Numbered from the stretch's first letter, positions 42,884-52,351 are shown. The stretch is 64,000 nucleotides of DNA from Pseudoroseomonas aestuarii (GCF_042651065.1 NZ_JBHSCH010000018.1:1-64000); one strand, 5' to 3'. Notes: generated by a model from the sequence alone, not told the origin. Numbers and translations: made by a program.

Positions 42884-43669
42884 TCAGCGGGCGGCGCGCG
42901 GGCCGCCATAGGTGGTCAGGTGCCCCGCCGCCAGCCACCCGGCATCCACCGGCAGGTCGATGCCGGTAATGGCCGAGGCGTCGTCGGAGAGCAGGAAGGC
43001 CACGGCGGTGCCGATCTCGGCCGGCTTCACCATGCGGCCCAGCGCCGCCGCCTCGGCCAGCAGGCGCGGGTCGCGCAGGCCGCGCTCGATGGCGGCGCGC
43101 AGCGGCGGCGTGGCCACGTAGCCTGGCGAGACGGCGTTCACCCGCACGCCGGAGCGGCCCCATTCGGCGGCCAGGCAGGCGGCCATGTGCACCACCGCCG
43201 CCTTGGCCGGCGCATAGGCGTGCAGCGGCGCGGTGCGCGAGGCGGTGACCGAGCCGGTGACGACGATGCCGCCCCGCCCGCGCGGCGCCATCCGCCGCCC
43301 GGCGGCCACACAGGAGATATAGACCCCGCGCAGGTTGACGGCGATGATCCGGTCGAACTCCGCCAGCGGCAGCGCCTCGGGCGTGGCGCCGGGCTGGATC
43401 AGCCCGGCATTGGCCATCAGCGCCTCCACCGGGCCGAGCCGGGCCTCGATCTCGTCGAAGGCGGCCTCGGTGGCGGCCTCGTCGGTGACGTCGAGGGCGA
43501 TGGCCTCGGCGCCGAGGCGGGCGGCGGCCGCGCGCGCGGCCTCCAGGTTGACGTCGGCCAGCACGGCACGCCAGCCGCGCGCGGCCAGCACCTCCGCCGT
43601 GGCCAGGCCGATGCCGCTGGCGGCGCCCGTCACCAGCGCGACGCGGCCGCGCCCTTCATCCCGTGTCAT
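42884..43669 (-). CDS. SDR family oxidoreductase, possibly part of the monooxygenase-transporter run
   Basis: 261-residue short-chain dehydrogenase: TGAASGIGLA (cofactor), ADVNLEAA (NAD-type acidic residue), NAGLIQPG, the Ser in VTGSVTAS and YAPAK (catalytic Tyr/Lys). It follows livF on the same strand after a palindromic element. In that position it could oxidise an alcohol to the ketone used by the upstream Baeyer-Villiger enzyme, but this is inference. GAGAAAG precedes ATG 43669. Confidence 0.87.
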   Translation of the reverse strand: MTRDEGRGRVALVTGAASGIGLATAEVLAARGWRAVLADVNLEAARAAAARLGAEAIALDVTDEAATEAAFDEIEARLGPVEALMANAGLIQPGATPEALPLAEFDRIIAVNLRGVYISCVAAGRRMAPRGRGGIVVTGSVTASRTAPLHAYAPAKAAVVHMAACLAAEWGRSGVRVNAVSPGYVATPPLRAAIERGLRDPRLLAEAAALGRMVKPAEIGTAVAFLLSDDASAITGIDLPVDAGWLAAGHLTTYGGPRAAR

Positions 43670-43683
43670 GCAGGCTTTCTCCC

Positions 43684-43747
43684 AGAGCGTTGTTCTGCCG
43701 AGCATCTTCACGCGATCAGGCGAAGCGGCCTGATCGCGATCCGCTCT
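43684..43747. repeat. REP/MITE-like 64-bp palindromic element overlapping the livF stop codon
   Basis: The termini AGAGCG and CGCTCT are inverted. Inside is a perfect 11-base stem CGCGATCAGGC/GCCTGATCGCG with a 6-nt loop (43711-43738). The element's right end supplies the last bases around the livF TAG stop. Its structure suggests a dispersed repeat; only one copy is in the window. Confidence 0.5.
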
Positions 43748-44477
43748 AGACGGCCAGGTAGCGTTGCAGGATGGCGTCGTTGCCGCGCAGCTCGTCGATG
43801 CCGGCGCTGTAGACCACCTGCCCCTTGTCGATGACCGTCGCATGGGTGGCGACGCCGAGGCAGAAATGCATGTTCTGCTCGGCGATCAGGATGGTCACAC
43901 CCATCCCCCGCAGGGTGCGGATGAGGTCGCCGATGGCGCGCACGATGATCGGCGCCAGCCCCTCGCTCGGCTCGTCGAGCAGCAGGATGTCCGGGTTGCC
44001 CATCAGCGTGCGGGCGATGGTCAGCATCTGCTGCTCGCCGCCCGAGAGGCGGCCGGCCATGCGGTGGCGCATGCCGGCCAGCAGCGGGAACACCTCGTAG
44101 ATGCGCTCGGCGGTCCAGTGCCGATCGCCGCGCGGCCCGGCCTTGGCGCCGACGATGAGGTTGTCCTCCACCGTGTGCTCGGGGAAGACCTGCCGGTCCT
44201 CCGGCACGTAGCCGATGCCGGCGCGGGCGACGAGATAGGGCGCCTTGCCCGAGACGGCGGCCCCCGAGAGCAGCACCTGCCCCCGGCGCGGCGGCGCGAT
44301 GCCGGCGATGGCCTTGAAGGTGGTGCTCTTGCCCGCGCCGTTGCGGCCGAGCAGGGCCATGGTCTGCCCCCGCGCCACGGCGAGGTCGATGCCGAACAGG
44401 ATCTGGCTGGCGCCGTAGAAGACGTCCGTGCCTTTTACTTCCAGGATGGGCACCTCTGGGTTGGGCGGCGCGCTCAT
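43746..44477 (-). CDS. livF: branched-chain amino acid-type ABC transporter ATPase LivF
   Basis: 243-residue ATPase with Walker A GRNGAGKSTT, signature LSGGEQQML, Walker B ILLLDEPSEGLAP (the EGLAP is LivF-typical) and H-loop IAEQNMHF. It overlaps livG by 4 nt. The symbol follows family membership; the transported solute is not necessarily a branched-chain amino acid. Confidence 0.93.
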   Translation of the reverse strand: MSAPPNPEVPILEVKGTDVFYGASQILFGIDLAVARGQTMALLGRNGAGKSTTFKAIAGIAPPRRGQVLLSGAAVSGKAPYLVARAGIGYVPEDRQVFPEHTVEDNLIVGAKAGPRGDRHWTAERIYEVFPLLAGMRHRMAGRLSGGEQQMLTIARTLMGNPDILLLDEPSEGLAPIIVRAIGDLIRTLRGMGVTILIAEQNMHFCLGVATHATVIDKGQVVYSAGIDELRGNDAILQRYLAV

Positions 44478-45235
44478 GCCGCGCTCTCCGCCAGATGGTG
44501 GTCGGTGCCGAGATAGGCGTCGATCACGTCCTGATTGCGGCGGATCTCGGCCGGCGTGCCCTGGGCGAGCACCGCGCCGTATTTCAGCACATGCACCGCC
44601 TGGGCGTATTTGAAGACGATGTCCATGTCGTGCTCGATGAAGATCATGGTCAGGCTCTTCGCCTGCCAGAGATGGTGCACCTTCTCGATCATCCGCCAGC
44701 GCTCGTCGGGGCCCATGCCGGCGGTGGGCTCGTCGAGCAGCAGCACCTTGGGGTCCATGGCGAGGGCCAGGCCGATGTCGAGCAGCTTCTGGTCGCCATG
44801 CGAGAGGCTGCTGGAGACCAGCTCCGCCTTGGCGCCGAGGCCGAGCAGCTCCAGCAGTTCCTCCACCCGGGCGCGGCTCTGCCCCAGCGGGAAGCGGGCG
44901 AGCAGCGACCAGGAGCGGCGCTGATGCGCGGTGACGGCGGCGGTGAGCGCCTCCCGCACCGTCAGGCTGGGGAAGAGCGAGGCCACCTGGAAGGCGCGCG
45001 CCATGCCGCGGCGGACCATCTCCAGACTGGAGCGCCCCACCACATCCTCCCCGTCGAACACGACGCGCCCGGCATCGGGGCGGATCTGGCCGGAGATGAG
45101 GTTGAAGAAGGTGGTCTTGCCGGCGCCGTTGGGCCCGATGATGGCGGTGAGCGAGCCGGCGGGGAAGGCCAGCGAGACGTCCCGCGTGGCCTGCACGCCG
45201 CCGAAGGACTTTTGCAGGTTCTCGACCGTCAGCAT
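44474..45235 (-). CDS. livG: branched-chain amino acid-type ABC transporter ATPase LivG
   Basis: 253-residue ATPase: Walker A GPNGAGKTTFFNLISG, signature LSHGDQKLLDIGLAL, Walker B VLLLDEPTAGMGP, H-loop IEHDMDIVF. Its SHGDQ signature is a LivG variant. The start ATG shares a base with the livM stop (TGATG) and its stop overlaps the livF ATG, so translation is coupled. Confidence 0.93.
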   Translation of the reverse strand: MLTVENLQKSFGGVQATRDVSLAFPAGSLTAIIGPNGAGKTTFFNLISGQIRPDAGRVVFDGEDVVGRSSLEMVRRGMARAFQVASLFPSLTVREALTAAVTAHQRRSWSLLARFPLGQSRARVEELLELLGLGAKAELVSSSLSHGDQKLLDIGLALAMDPKVLLLDEPTAGMGPDERWRMIEKVHHLWQAKSLTMIFIEHDMDIVFKYAQAVHVLKYGAVLAQGTPAEIRRNQDVIDAYLGTDHHLAESAA

Positions 45236-46248
45236 CAGCCGGCCGCCTTGGTTTCGGCCGGGGCGGCGGCCTTGGCGGGGGTGGCGGGCGGGGCGGCGGC
45301 GGCGCGACGGTCGGCCAGCCAGGCCATCGCGTAATCCGCCACGCCGCGCCGCAGCCCCAGCACGATGGCCAGGATGACGATGCCCAGCACCAGCCCGTGA
45401 TGGTGCGTCCAGATCGTCACGTAGTGGTTCAGCAATTGCAGCAGGAAGGCGCCGATGACGGGGCCCAGGAAGACCTGCGTGCCGCCCAGCATGATCATGA
45501 AGATCGCCTCGCCCGAGGTGGTCCAGAAGCCGAACTCCGGGAAGGCGCCGGAGACGAACAGCGCCATGATGATGCCCGCCACGCTGGCCATGGTGCCGGC
45601 CAGCACGAAGACGCCGAGCTTCATCCGCACCACGTCCACGCCGAGGAAGTTGGCGCGGGCCGGGTTGTCGCGGATCATCCGCAGCGTGTAGCCGAAGGGC
45701 GATTGCCAGACCTGCCGCATCACCAGCAGACAGGCCACGAAGACCACGGCGCAGAAGGCATAGAGCGTGCCCGCGTCGCCGAGGTCGATGCCGAGGAAGG
45801 GTGGGCGCGGGATGCCGCCGCGCAGCCCCTGGTCGCCGCCCGTCAAATCCACCCAGGTGAGGATGATGCTGTGGATGAACATCTGGAAGGCCAGCGTGAT
45901 GAAGGAGAAGTAGATCTCCTTCAGCCGCACGCAGATGGCGCCGATGACCAGCGCCAGCAGCGCCGTGCCGCCCACCGCCGCCAGCATGGCCACGGGGATG
46001 GAGACCGCGCCGCCCTGCATCAGCAGCCCGAACACATAGGCGCCCGAGGCGAAGTAGGCGGCATGGCCGAAGGAGACCAGCCCGGTGAGGCCCACCAGCA
46101 GGTTCAGCGACATCGCCAGCAGCCCGTAGGCGATGACGTAGATCAGGAAATCCCGCAGCGAGGGGTGCGGGAAGAGCGCGGGCAGCGCCAGCAGCAGCAC
46201 CAGCCCGATCAGGCCGAGGCCCAGATCCCGCATCAGCCCGGCACGCAT
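45235..46248 (-). CDS. livM: branched-chain amino acid-type ABC transporter permease LivM
   Basis: 337-residue permease with about nine hydrophobic helices and the LivM signature region GLVSFGHAAYFASGAYV. The EAA-like loop is near MRQVWQSPFGYTLRMIRDNP. The cytoplasmic tail is Ala/Pro/Lys-rich. TGATG junctions with livH and livG. Confidence 0.93.
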   Translation of the reverse strand: MRAGLMRDLGLGLIGLVLLLALPALFPHPSLRDFLIYVIAYGLLAMSLNLLVGLTGLVSFGHAAYFASGAYVFGLLMQGGAVSIPVAMLAAVGGTALLALVIGAICVRLKEIYFSFITLAFQMFIHSIILTWVDLTGGDQGLRGGIPRPPFLGIDLGDAGTLYAFCAVVFVACLLVMRQVWQSPFGYTLRMIRDNPARANFLGVDVVRMKLGVFVLAGTMASVAGIIMALFVSGAFPEFGFWTTSGEAIFMIMLGGTQVFLGPVIGAFLLQLLNHYVTIWTHHHGLVLGIVILAIVLGLRRGVADYAMAWLADRRAAAAPPATPAKAAAPAETKAAG

Positions 46249-47150
46249 CACGCCGTCCTCGCGCCAAGCAGGCCGGAGGGGCGCAGGATCAGCACCAACC
46301 CCATCAGCGCGAACATCAGCCCGTCGGTGAAGAGCGGGAAGCCGATGGCGCCGAAGGCCCGCGTCAGCCCGATCAGGATCGCCGCCACCAGCGCGCCGGG
46401 GATCGAGCCCATGCCGCCGATGACGGTGACGATGAAGCTCTCGATCAGCACCGAGAGGCCCATGCCCGGCGTCAGCGTGCGGACCGGCGCGGCGAGCGCC
46501 CCCGCCGTGCCGGCCAGCACGCAGCCCATGCCGAAGACGCCGGCGTAGAGCAGCCGCGTGTTGATGCCGAGCGCGCCGACCATCTGCGGGTTGATCGCCA
46601 GCGCCCGGATGATCTTGCCCAGCCGCGTGCGGTTGATGCCAAGCCACAGCACCGCGCCGATGCCGAGCGCCATGCCCACCATGAAGATGTAGTAGCCGGG
46701 GATGAAGCCGCCCAGCACCTCCACCGGCGCGGTGGCGAAGGCTTCCGGCATGCCCATCAGCTTGTAGTCGGCGCCGAAGACGATCTTCACCAGGTCGTCG
46801 CAGATCAGGATGGCGGCGTAGCAGACGAGGAGCTGCATCAGCAGGTCCTTGCCATAGACGCGGCTCATGAAGAACCGCTCGAAGACGATGCCGACGATTC
46901 CTGCCCCGGCGGCGCCGGCCAGCAGCGCCAGGATGAAGCTGCCGGTCGCCTCATAGGCGGCGAAGGCGAAGTAGGCGCCCAGCATGTAGAACACGCCATG
47001 GGCGAAGTTGACCACGCCCAGCACGCCGAAGATCAGCGACAGCCCGGAGGCGACGAGGAACAGCAGCATGCCGACGATCAGCCCCGTCGACACCTGGGTG
47101 ACGAAGCAGGAGGCGGTGGCGACGCAGCCGGCGAGAACATCGAGATTCAT
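46248..47150 (-). CDS. livH: branched-chain amino acid-type ABC transporter permease LivH
   Basis: 300-residue permease with LivH features: GLSLIFGVLGVVNFAHGVFYMLGAY, NRTRLGKIIRALAINPQMVGALGIN and GMGSIPGALVAAILIG. It comes directly after the solute-binding protein gene (27-nt gap) and first of the four coupled transporter genes. Confidence 0.93.
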   Translation of the reverse strand: MNLDVLAGCVATASCFVTQVSTGLIVGMLLFLVASGLSLIFGVLGVVNFAHGVFYMLGAYFAFAAYEATGSFILALLAGAAGAGIVGIVFERFFMSRVYGKDLLMQLLVCYAAILICDDLVKIVFGADYKLMGMPEAFATAPVEVLGGFIPGYYIFMVGMALGIGAVLWLGINRTRLGKIIRALAINPQMVGALGINTRLLYAGVFGMGCVLAGTAGALAAPVRTLTPGMGLSVLIESFIVTVIGGMGSIPGALVAAILIGLTRAFGAIGFPLFTDGLMFALMGLVLILRPSGLLGARTA

Positions 47151-47177
47151 GGCGTGTCTCCCGTGGCGGGGCGCGGC

Positions 47178-48437
47178 TCAGGCGTAGCCCTTCTGCTTCT
47201 TCCACTGCGTCTCCATCTCCAGGATCTGCGACCAGGGGATGGGCGCGAAATCCTCGACGAAGGGCGCCTTCGGCACGGTGCGGCCCCAGGCGGTGGGGTA
47301 GCCGATCAGCGTGTGGTCGGTGTCGCGCAGCGTCAGCGTCTCCTCCACCGCGAGGCCGGAGGAGATCTGCATGCCCTTCAGCTCCGCCGCCAGCGCCGCG
47401 CCCTCGGTGCGGCCATTGGTGCGCTTCAGCGCCTCGGCGATGAACTGGGCGGCGACGTAGTTCTGCCAGGCCCAGTTGGTGGGCTCGTGCTTCGCCAGCG
47501 CCGTGAAGCCGTCGGCGAAGGCGGTGTTGGCCGGCTTCTCGGGGTAGTTGCGGTTGTAGCGGTAGGCGGTGTGCAGCCCGGCCGGCAGCTGCTTGATGGC
47601 GGTCAGCACCGGCGGGTCGCCCAGCGAGGAGGAGAACAGCGCCACGTTCGGGAACAGCCGGTAGAGGTTGCTCTGCTCGATGAAGCTGACGAGGTCGCCG
47701 CCCCACAGGGCCGAGTACATCGCCTGCGGCTTCACCTGCAGCGCCTTGGTGATGTTCTCGGTGTAATCCGGCGCGAAGAGGCGCGGCCACACCTGGTCGA
47801 CCACCTCGATGGCCGGATCGTACATCTTCGCGAATTCGAGAAACTCGGCGGTGTTGTCGCGGCCATAGGCATAGTCGGGCGAGCAGGTCATCCAGCGCTT
47901 CAGCCCGCGCTGCTTCGAGATGCCCGAGGCATAGACGCCACCCGCCACCGCGTCGTGGATGCCCTGGCGGGCGCAGCGGAAGGCGGTCTTGACGTGCAGC
48001 TTCGGGTCCGCCGTCAGCGACGAGGTCTCGGAATTGGTATGGATGCACAGCACCGGCAGGTCGCGCACCACCTCATGCACCGCGAAGCCGCCCGAGGAGG
48101 CCTCGCCGTCGATGATGATCTCGCAGCCATCGTTGTTGATGAGGTCGCGCGTCACCTTGGCGGCCTCGTCGGGGCGGCCCTTGGAATCACGCTCCACCAG
48201 TTGCAGCGTGCGGCCGCCAAGCCCGCCTGCCTCGTTGATGCGGCCGAAGGCGTACTGCACCGCCGCCCGGCTCGACGTGCCGAGGATGGCGACGCGCCCG
48301 GACAAAATCGTCGGCATGCCGACGCGGATCACCTTGGCCTGGGCGCCGGCAATGCGCGGCATGGCCAGCATGGCCGCACCCGCGGCGGCACCGCCGAGCA
48401 GCACGCGCCGCCCGGTGACATTCGCACCGTTGGACAT
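47178..48437 (-). CDS. liv-type ABC transporter substrate-binding protein
   Basis: 419-residue periplasmic-binding type 1 protein. Its leader is twin-arginine-like (GRRVLLGGAAAGAAML), ending GAQA. The core begins VIRVGMPTILSGRVAILG and includes INEAGGLGGRTLQLVERDSKG. The ligand is not predictable, but the adjacent monooxygenase and hydrolase suggest a hydrophobic or carboxylated metabolite. GGGAGAGA precedes ATG 48437. The 206 bp between it and the upstream hydrolase gene holds no other gene and may contain a promoter. Confidence 0.9.
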   Translation of the reverse strand: MSNGANVTGRRVLLGGAAAGAAMLAMPRIAGAQAKVIRVGMPTILSGRVAILGTSSRAAVQYAFGRINEAGGLGGRTLQLVERDSKGRPDEAAKVTRDLINNDGCEIIIDGEASSGGFAVHEVVRDLPVLCIHTNSETSSLTADPKLHVKTAFRCARQGIHDAVAGGVYASGISKQRGLKRWMTCSPDYAYGRDNTAEFLEFAKMYDPAIEVVDQVWPRLFAPDYTENITKALQVKPQAMYSALWGGDLVSFIEQSNLYRLFPNVALFSSSLGDPPVLTAIKQLPAGLHTAYRYNRNYPEKPANTAFADGFTALAKHEPTNWAWQNYVAAQFIAEALKRTNGRTEGAALAAELKGMQISSGLAVEETLTLRDTDHTLIGYPTAWGRTVPKAPFVEDFAPIPWSQILEMETQWKKQKGYA

Positions 48438-48643
48438 TTCTCTCTCCCTTCATGCCGCCGGTGCCCATGGCACCTGTACGGCTTTCCATCTTTCCGATGG
48501 ATTTCGTTCATGTTGGGCAGCGCAAACTCAGACCGTCAACAGTTTTTCCCTGTCAGGCAAAGGAACTTTTGCATGGATAATCCGGGCACGGCTCCGCCGC
48601 CGCGCCGGTTTCCCCGCCACGGCCCCGCGCCTTTTCCGCCCCC

Positions 48644-49591
48644 TCACCAATGGCGGCGCAGCACCCCGGCCGCGAAGGCCACCAGCTCGGCCACCGGGCC
48701 GATCGCCTTGTCCATGGTGAGGATGCCGTGCATCTGGTCGCTCGCATGCAGGGCGGTGACGCGCACGCCCTCCCGCTCCAGCCGCGCGGCGTAGAGCTGG
48801 CCCTCGCTGCACAGCGGGTCGTGCCCGCAGGTCAGCACCAGGGCGGGCGCCACGCCGGCGAGGGATTGCGCCCGTGCGGGCGAGAAGCGCCACGCCGTCC
48901 GGTCCATCGGGGGCGGCAGGTAGTGGTCGATGAACCAGCGCATCGTCGCCGCCGTCAGCGGCAGCCCCTCGCGGAAGCGCTCATAGCTCTCGCCCGTCAT
49001 GGCCAGGTCGAGGGCAGGGTAGAGCAGCATCTGGAACACCACGGGCGGCACCGTGCCGTCGCGCGCCATCAGCGCCAGCACGGCGGCGAGGGTGCCGCCG
49101 GCGCTGTCGCCGCCCACCGCCAGCCGCGCCGGGTCGATGCCGAGCGACGGCGCCTCGGCCGCCAGCCAGCGCAGCGCGGCGATGCTGTCCTCCAGCGCGG
49201 CCGGCGCGGGGTGCTCCGGCGCCAGCCGGTATTCCACCGCCAGCACGCAGGCGCCGAGGGCCTGCGCCAGGCGGCGGCAGAGGCCGTCATGCGTCTCCAG
49301 GCTGCCCAGCACCCAGCCGCCGCCATGCAGGTAGAGCAGGCAGGGCAGCGGCGGGCCGCCCGGCGCGGCCTCGGCGGCACAATAGAGGCGCACCGGCACC
49401 GGTGGCCCCTCCCCCGCCTGCGCCGCCATGTCCCGCACCCAGGGCAGCGCCGGCCCGGGCGATTGCAGGGCGCGGGCGCGCGCCGCATGGGCCGCGCGCG
49501 CCGCCTCGGGCGTCTGCGTCTCGAAGGGCTGGCTGCCGGCCTCGCGCGCCTGCCGCAGCAGCGCGAGGACGTCCGGGTGAAGCGCGGGCAT
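48644..49591 (-). CDS. alpha/beta hydrolase, hormone-sensitive-lipase family esterase
   Basis: 315-residue esterase. It has the oxyanion-hole motif LYLHGGGWVLGS, nucleophile GDSAGG, the Asp in LTCGHDPLCSEG and the catalytic His in SDQMHGIL. This family cleaves short-chain esters, the product type of Baeyer-Villiger oxidation. It is 11 nt after the monooxygenase gene, with GAGGGAAAG as ribosome site, so the pair almost certainly acts together. Confidence 0.9.
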   Translation of the reverse strand: MPALHPDVLALLRQAREAGSQPFETQTPEAARAAHAARARALQSPGPALPWVRDMAAQAGEGPPVPVRLYCAAEAAPGGPPLPCLLYLHGGGWVLGSLETHDGLCRRLAQALGACVLAVEYRLAPEHPAPAALEDSIAALRWLAAEAPSLGIDPARLAVGGDSAGGTLAAVLALMARDGTVPPVVFQMLLYPALDLAMTGESYERFREGLPLTAATMRWFIDHYLPPPMDRTAWRFSPARAQSLAGVAPALVLTCGHDPLCSEGQLYAARLEREGVRVTALHASDQMHGILTMDKAIGPVAELVAFAAGVLRRHW

Positions 49592-49602
49592 CCGGCTTTC
49601 CC

Positions 49603-51246
49603 TCAGCGGCCGAGCACGAAGCCCTGGTAGTCCTTCGCCGCCACCTCGGCGCAGAGCCGCGCGTAGTTGGCCATGCCACCGGCATAGGGCATGAAGACGC
49701 GCGGCTTGCCCGGCACGTTGGCGCCCAGATACCAGGAGCTGTTGGCCAGCGGCAGCAGCGTGGCGTTGGCGGCCTCGTTCACATGCGCCACCCAGCGCTC
49801 CGCCGCCTCCGGCTCCGGCTCGATGCGCTGCAGCCCGTGCTGGCGCATATGGTCGATGCAGCCGGTGATCCAGTCCACATGCTGCTCGATGGCGACCGGC
49901 ATGTTGGTCAGCACCGAGGGGCTGCCCGGCCCGGTGATGGTGAACAGATTGGGGAAGCCCGCCACCTGCAGCCCGAGATAGCTGCGCGGCCCCGCCGCCC
50001 AGGCATCCCGCAGCGCCACCCCGTCCCGCCCGCGGATGTCCATGGCCAGCAGCGGCCCCGTCATCGCGTCGAAGCCGGTGGCGAAGACGATGATGTCGAG
50101 CGGGATCTCGCCGGCCGTGGTGCGGATGCCGGCCGGCGTGATCTCGACGATCGGCGTCGCCTTGATGTCCACCAGCGTGACGTTGTCGCGGTTGAAGGTC
50201 TCGAAATAGTGGCTGTCGATGGGCGGGCGCTTGGTGGCGAAGGGGTGGTCCTTCGGCGTCAGCATCTCCGCCACCTTCGGGTCCCGCACGATGCCGCGGA
50301 TCTTGGCGCGGATGAACTCCGAGGCGGTGTCGTTGGCGGCCTTGCTGGTCAGCAGGTCGCGGAAGGCGGCGCGGAAGCGCAGGCCGCCCGTCTCCCACGC
50401 CTTCTCGTAGCGCGCCAGCCGCTCCTCCTCCGCCACATCCAGCGCGGATTCGGGCGCGATGTCGAAGGGATGGCCGTTGATCGTGGCGCGCGCCTTCTCG
50501 CGGATGGCGGCGTAGTTGGCCTTGATCTCGCGCAGCTCCTCCGCGCCCACCGGGCCGTTGCGGGCGGGGATGCTGTAGTTGGCCGTGCGCTGGAACACGG
50601 TGAGGTGCGCGGCCTTCTCCGCGATCACCGGCGTCGCCTGGATGCCGGTCGAGCCGGTGCCGATCAGACCGACGCGCTTGCCGGTGAAGTCCACATCCTC
50701 CTGCGGCCAGCGGCCGGTGTGGTACCACTGCCCCGCGAAGCTCTCGAGGCCGGCGATCTTCGGGATGTTGGCCGAGGAGAGGCAGCCCACGGCGGTGATG
50801 AGGTAGCGCGCCGAGAAGCTCTCGCCCGCCTCGGTGCGCACGCGCCAGAGATTGGCGGCGGCATCGTATTCGGCGCTGCTGACGCGGGTGCCGAACTGGA
50901 TGTCGCGCTTCAGGTCGAACTTCGCGGCGACGTGATCGAGGTAGCGGCGGATCTCGCCATGCTCGGGGTAGCGCTCGCTCCAGCTCCACTCCTGCTGCAG
51001 CTCCTCGGAGAAGGAGTAGGAGTAGTAGTAGCTCTCCGAGTCACAGCGCGCGCCGGGGTAGCGGTTCCAGTACCAGGTGCCGCCGACGCCGTCGCCGGCT
51101 TCCAGCACCCGCGCCTTCAGCCCCAGCCTGTCGCGCAGCGTGTGCAGTTGATAGAGCCCGGCGAAGCCCGCGCCGATGATCAGGGCATCGAGTTCCGCCG
51201 CCGGAGACGCCGCTCCATTGGTCTGGTTGCGCGCCGTGGACGACAT
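49603..51246 (-). CDS. type I Baeyer-Villiger monooxygenase, cyclohexanone monooxygenase-like
   Basis: 547-residue FAD/NADPH enzyme inserting oxygen next to a ketone. The fingerprint FAGQWYHTGRWP matches FxGxxxHxxxWP, and two Rossmann motifs are GAGFAGL (FAD) and GTGSTGIQ (NADPH). TWYWNRYPGARCDSES and PNLFTITGPGSPSV are also typical. Overall similarity is to the CHMO-type group, but cyclic versus linear ketone preference cannot be decided. The ribosome site GGAAGGGAG supports ATG 51246. LysR-type gene is divergent. Confidence 0.92.
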   Translation of the reverse strand: MSSTARNQTNGAASPAAELDALIIGAGFAGLYQLHTLRDRLGLKARVLEAGDGVGGTWYWNRYPGARCDSESYYYSYSFSEELQQEWSWSERYPEHGEIRRYLDHVAAKFDLKRDIQFGTRVSSAEYDAAANLWRVRTEAGESFSARYLITAVGCLSSANIPKIAGLESFAGQWYHTGRWPQEDVDFTGKRVGLIGTGSTGIQATPVIAEKAAHLTVFQRTANYSIPARNGPVGAEELREIKANYAAIREKARATINGHPFDIAPESALDVAEEERLARYEKAWETGGLRFRAAFRDLLTSKAANDTASEFIRAKIRGIVRDPKVAEMLTPKDHPFATKRPPIDSHYFETFNRDNVTLVDIKATPIVEITPAGIRTTAGEIPLDIIVFATGFDAMTGPLLAMDIRGRDGVALRDAWAAGPRSYLGLQVAGFPNLFTITGPGSPSVLTNMPVAIEQHVDWITGCIDHMRQHGLQRIEPEPEAAERWVAHVNEAANATLLPLANSSWYLGANVPGKPRVFMPYAGGMANYARLCAEVAAKDYQGFVLGR

Positions 51247-51380
51247 GCCGCACCGCTCCCTTCCTGTGTTTCCGCCTTGGACATTCTTGGCCTGGGCCGC
51301 CGCCTCAAGGGCAACGGCCGGCATGCCGGGAGGCTAGGGGCTTGCGCCCCACCCTTCAATTTCCAAAACTGCCAAACTGA

Positions 51381-51397
51381 TGTGAACAACCGTCACA
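51381..51397. promoter_or_regulatory. palindrome between the BVMO and lysR genes
   Basis: TGTGA-ACAACCG-TCACA, perfect five-base arms, ten bases before the lysR ATG. It resembles a CRP half-site pair with one extra spacer base and could equally be the LysR-type autoregulatory site. Confidence 0.35.
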
Positions 51398-51406
51398 GGT
51401 GGCGCC

Positions 51407-52303
51407 ATGGACCGGCTGGGAGAGATGCTCGTCTTCGTCCGCGCCGTGGAGGATGGCGGCTTCTCCGCCGCCGGGCGCAGCCTCTCGCTCAGTCCCTCCG
51501 CCATCAGCAAGATGATCGCGCGGCTGGAGAACCGGCTGGGCGTGGTGCTGTTCAACCGCTCGTTGCGCAGCCTGACGCTGACGCCGGAGGGCGAGGCCTT
51601 CTACCCCGCGGCGCGGCAGGCGATCGAGGCGGTGGAGGAGGCGGAGGCGGTGGCCTTCACCGGCGTCACCCCGCGCGACGTGCTGCGCATCCGCTCCATG
51701 CCGACCTTCGCCATCCACCAGCTGGCGCCGCTGGTGCCCGCCTTCCGGCGGCAGCATCCCGGGCTGCGGCTGGAATTCGTGCTGGGCAACGAGGCCGGCA
51801 ACCTGCTGGAGGGCGGCGTGGATGTGGCGCTCTACATCGGCGAGTTGCCGGATTCCTCGCTGGTGGCGCGGCGCATCGTCAACATGCGCTGGGTGATCTG
51901 CGCCGCGCCCGCCTACCTCGCCGAGCACGGCATGCCGGCGACGCCGGAGGAGCTGGCGCGGCATGAATGCCTCAACTTCAACAAGCGCATGCCCTGGAGC
52001 ACCTGGACCTTCCGCGACAGCGAGCACTCGCTGCGCCGCATCCGCGCCAGCGGCAGCGTGACGGCGAACCAGGGGCAGATGCTGCTGGCACTCGCCCTGG
52101 CCGGCGTCGGCATCGCGCGGCTGGCGGAGTTCCAGGTGGCGGAGGATCTGGCCAGCGGCCGCCTCGTCCGCCTCTTCCCGGCCGAGGCGGCGCGGATGGA
52201 GGAGAGCATCTATGCCGTGCACCACAGCAAGCGGCATGTCAGCCAGCGCATCCGCGTCTTCCTCGACTTCCTGGAGGCGGCCTTCCCGCGCGGCGGCGCC
52301 TGA
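51407..52303 (+). CDS. LysR-family transcriptional regulator
   Basis: 298 residues with N-terminal winged helix (FSAAGRSLSLSPSAISKMIARLE) and a C-terminal type 2 periplasmic-binding effector domain. It is divergent from the BVMO gene with 160 bp between, the classic arrangement for control of the neighbouring catabolic operon. The effector is unknown, presumably a pathway intermediate. Confidence 0.9.
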   Translation: MDRLGEMLVFVRAVEDGGFSAAGRSLSLSPSAISKMIARLENRLGVVLFNRSLRSLTLTPEGEAFYPAARQAIEAVEEAEAVAFTGVTPRDVLRIRSMPTFAIHQLAPLVPAFRRQHPGLRLEFVLGNEAGNLLEGGVDVALYIGELPDSSLVARRIVNMRWVICAAPAYLAEHGMPATPEELARHECLNFNKRMPWSTWTFRDSEHSLRRIRASGSVTANQGQMLLALALAGVGIARLAEFQVAEDLASGRLVRLFPAEAARMEESIYAVHHSKRHVSQRIRVFLDFLEAAFPRGGA

Positions 52304-52351
52304 CGGGAAGGCCCCGCCCCGGGCGCGGAGAAGGGAGACCGGGCCGGCCGC

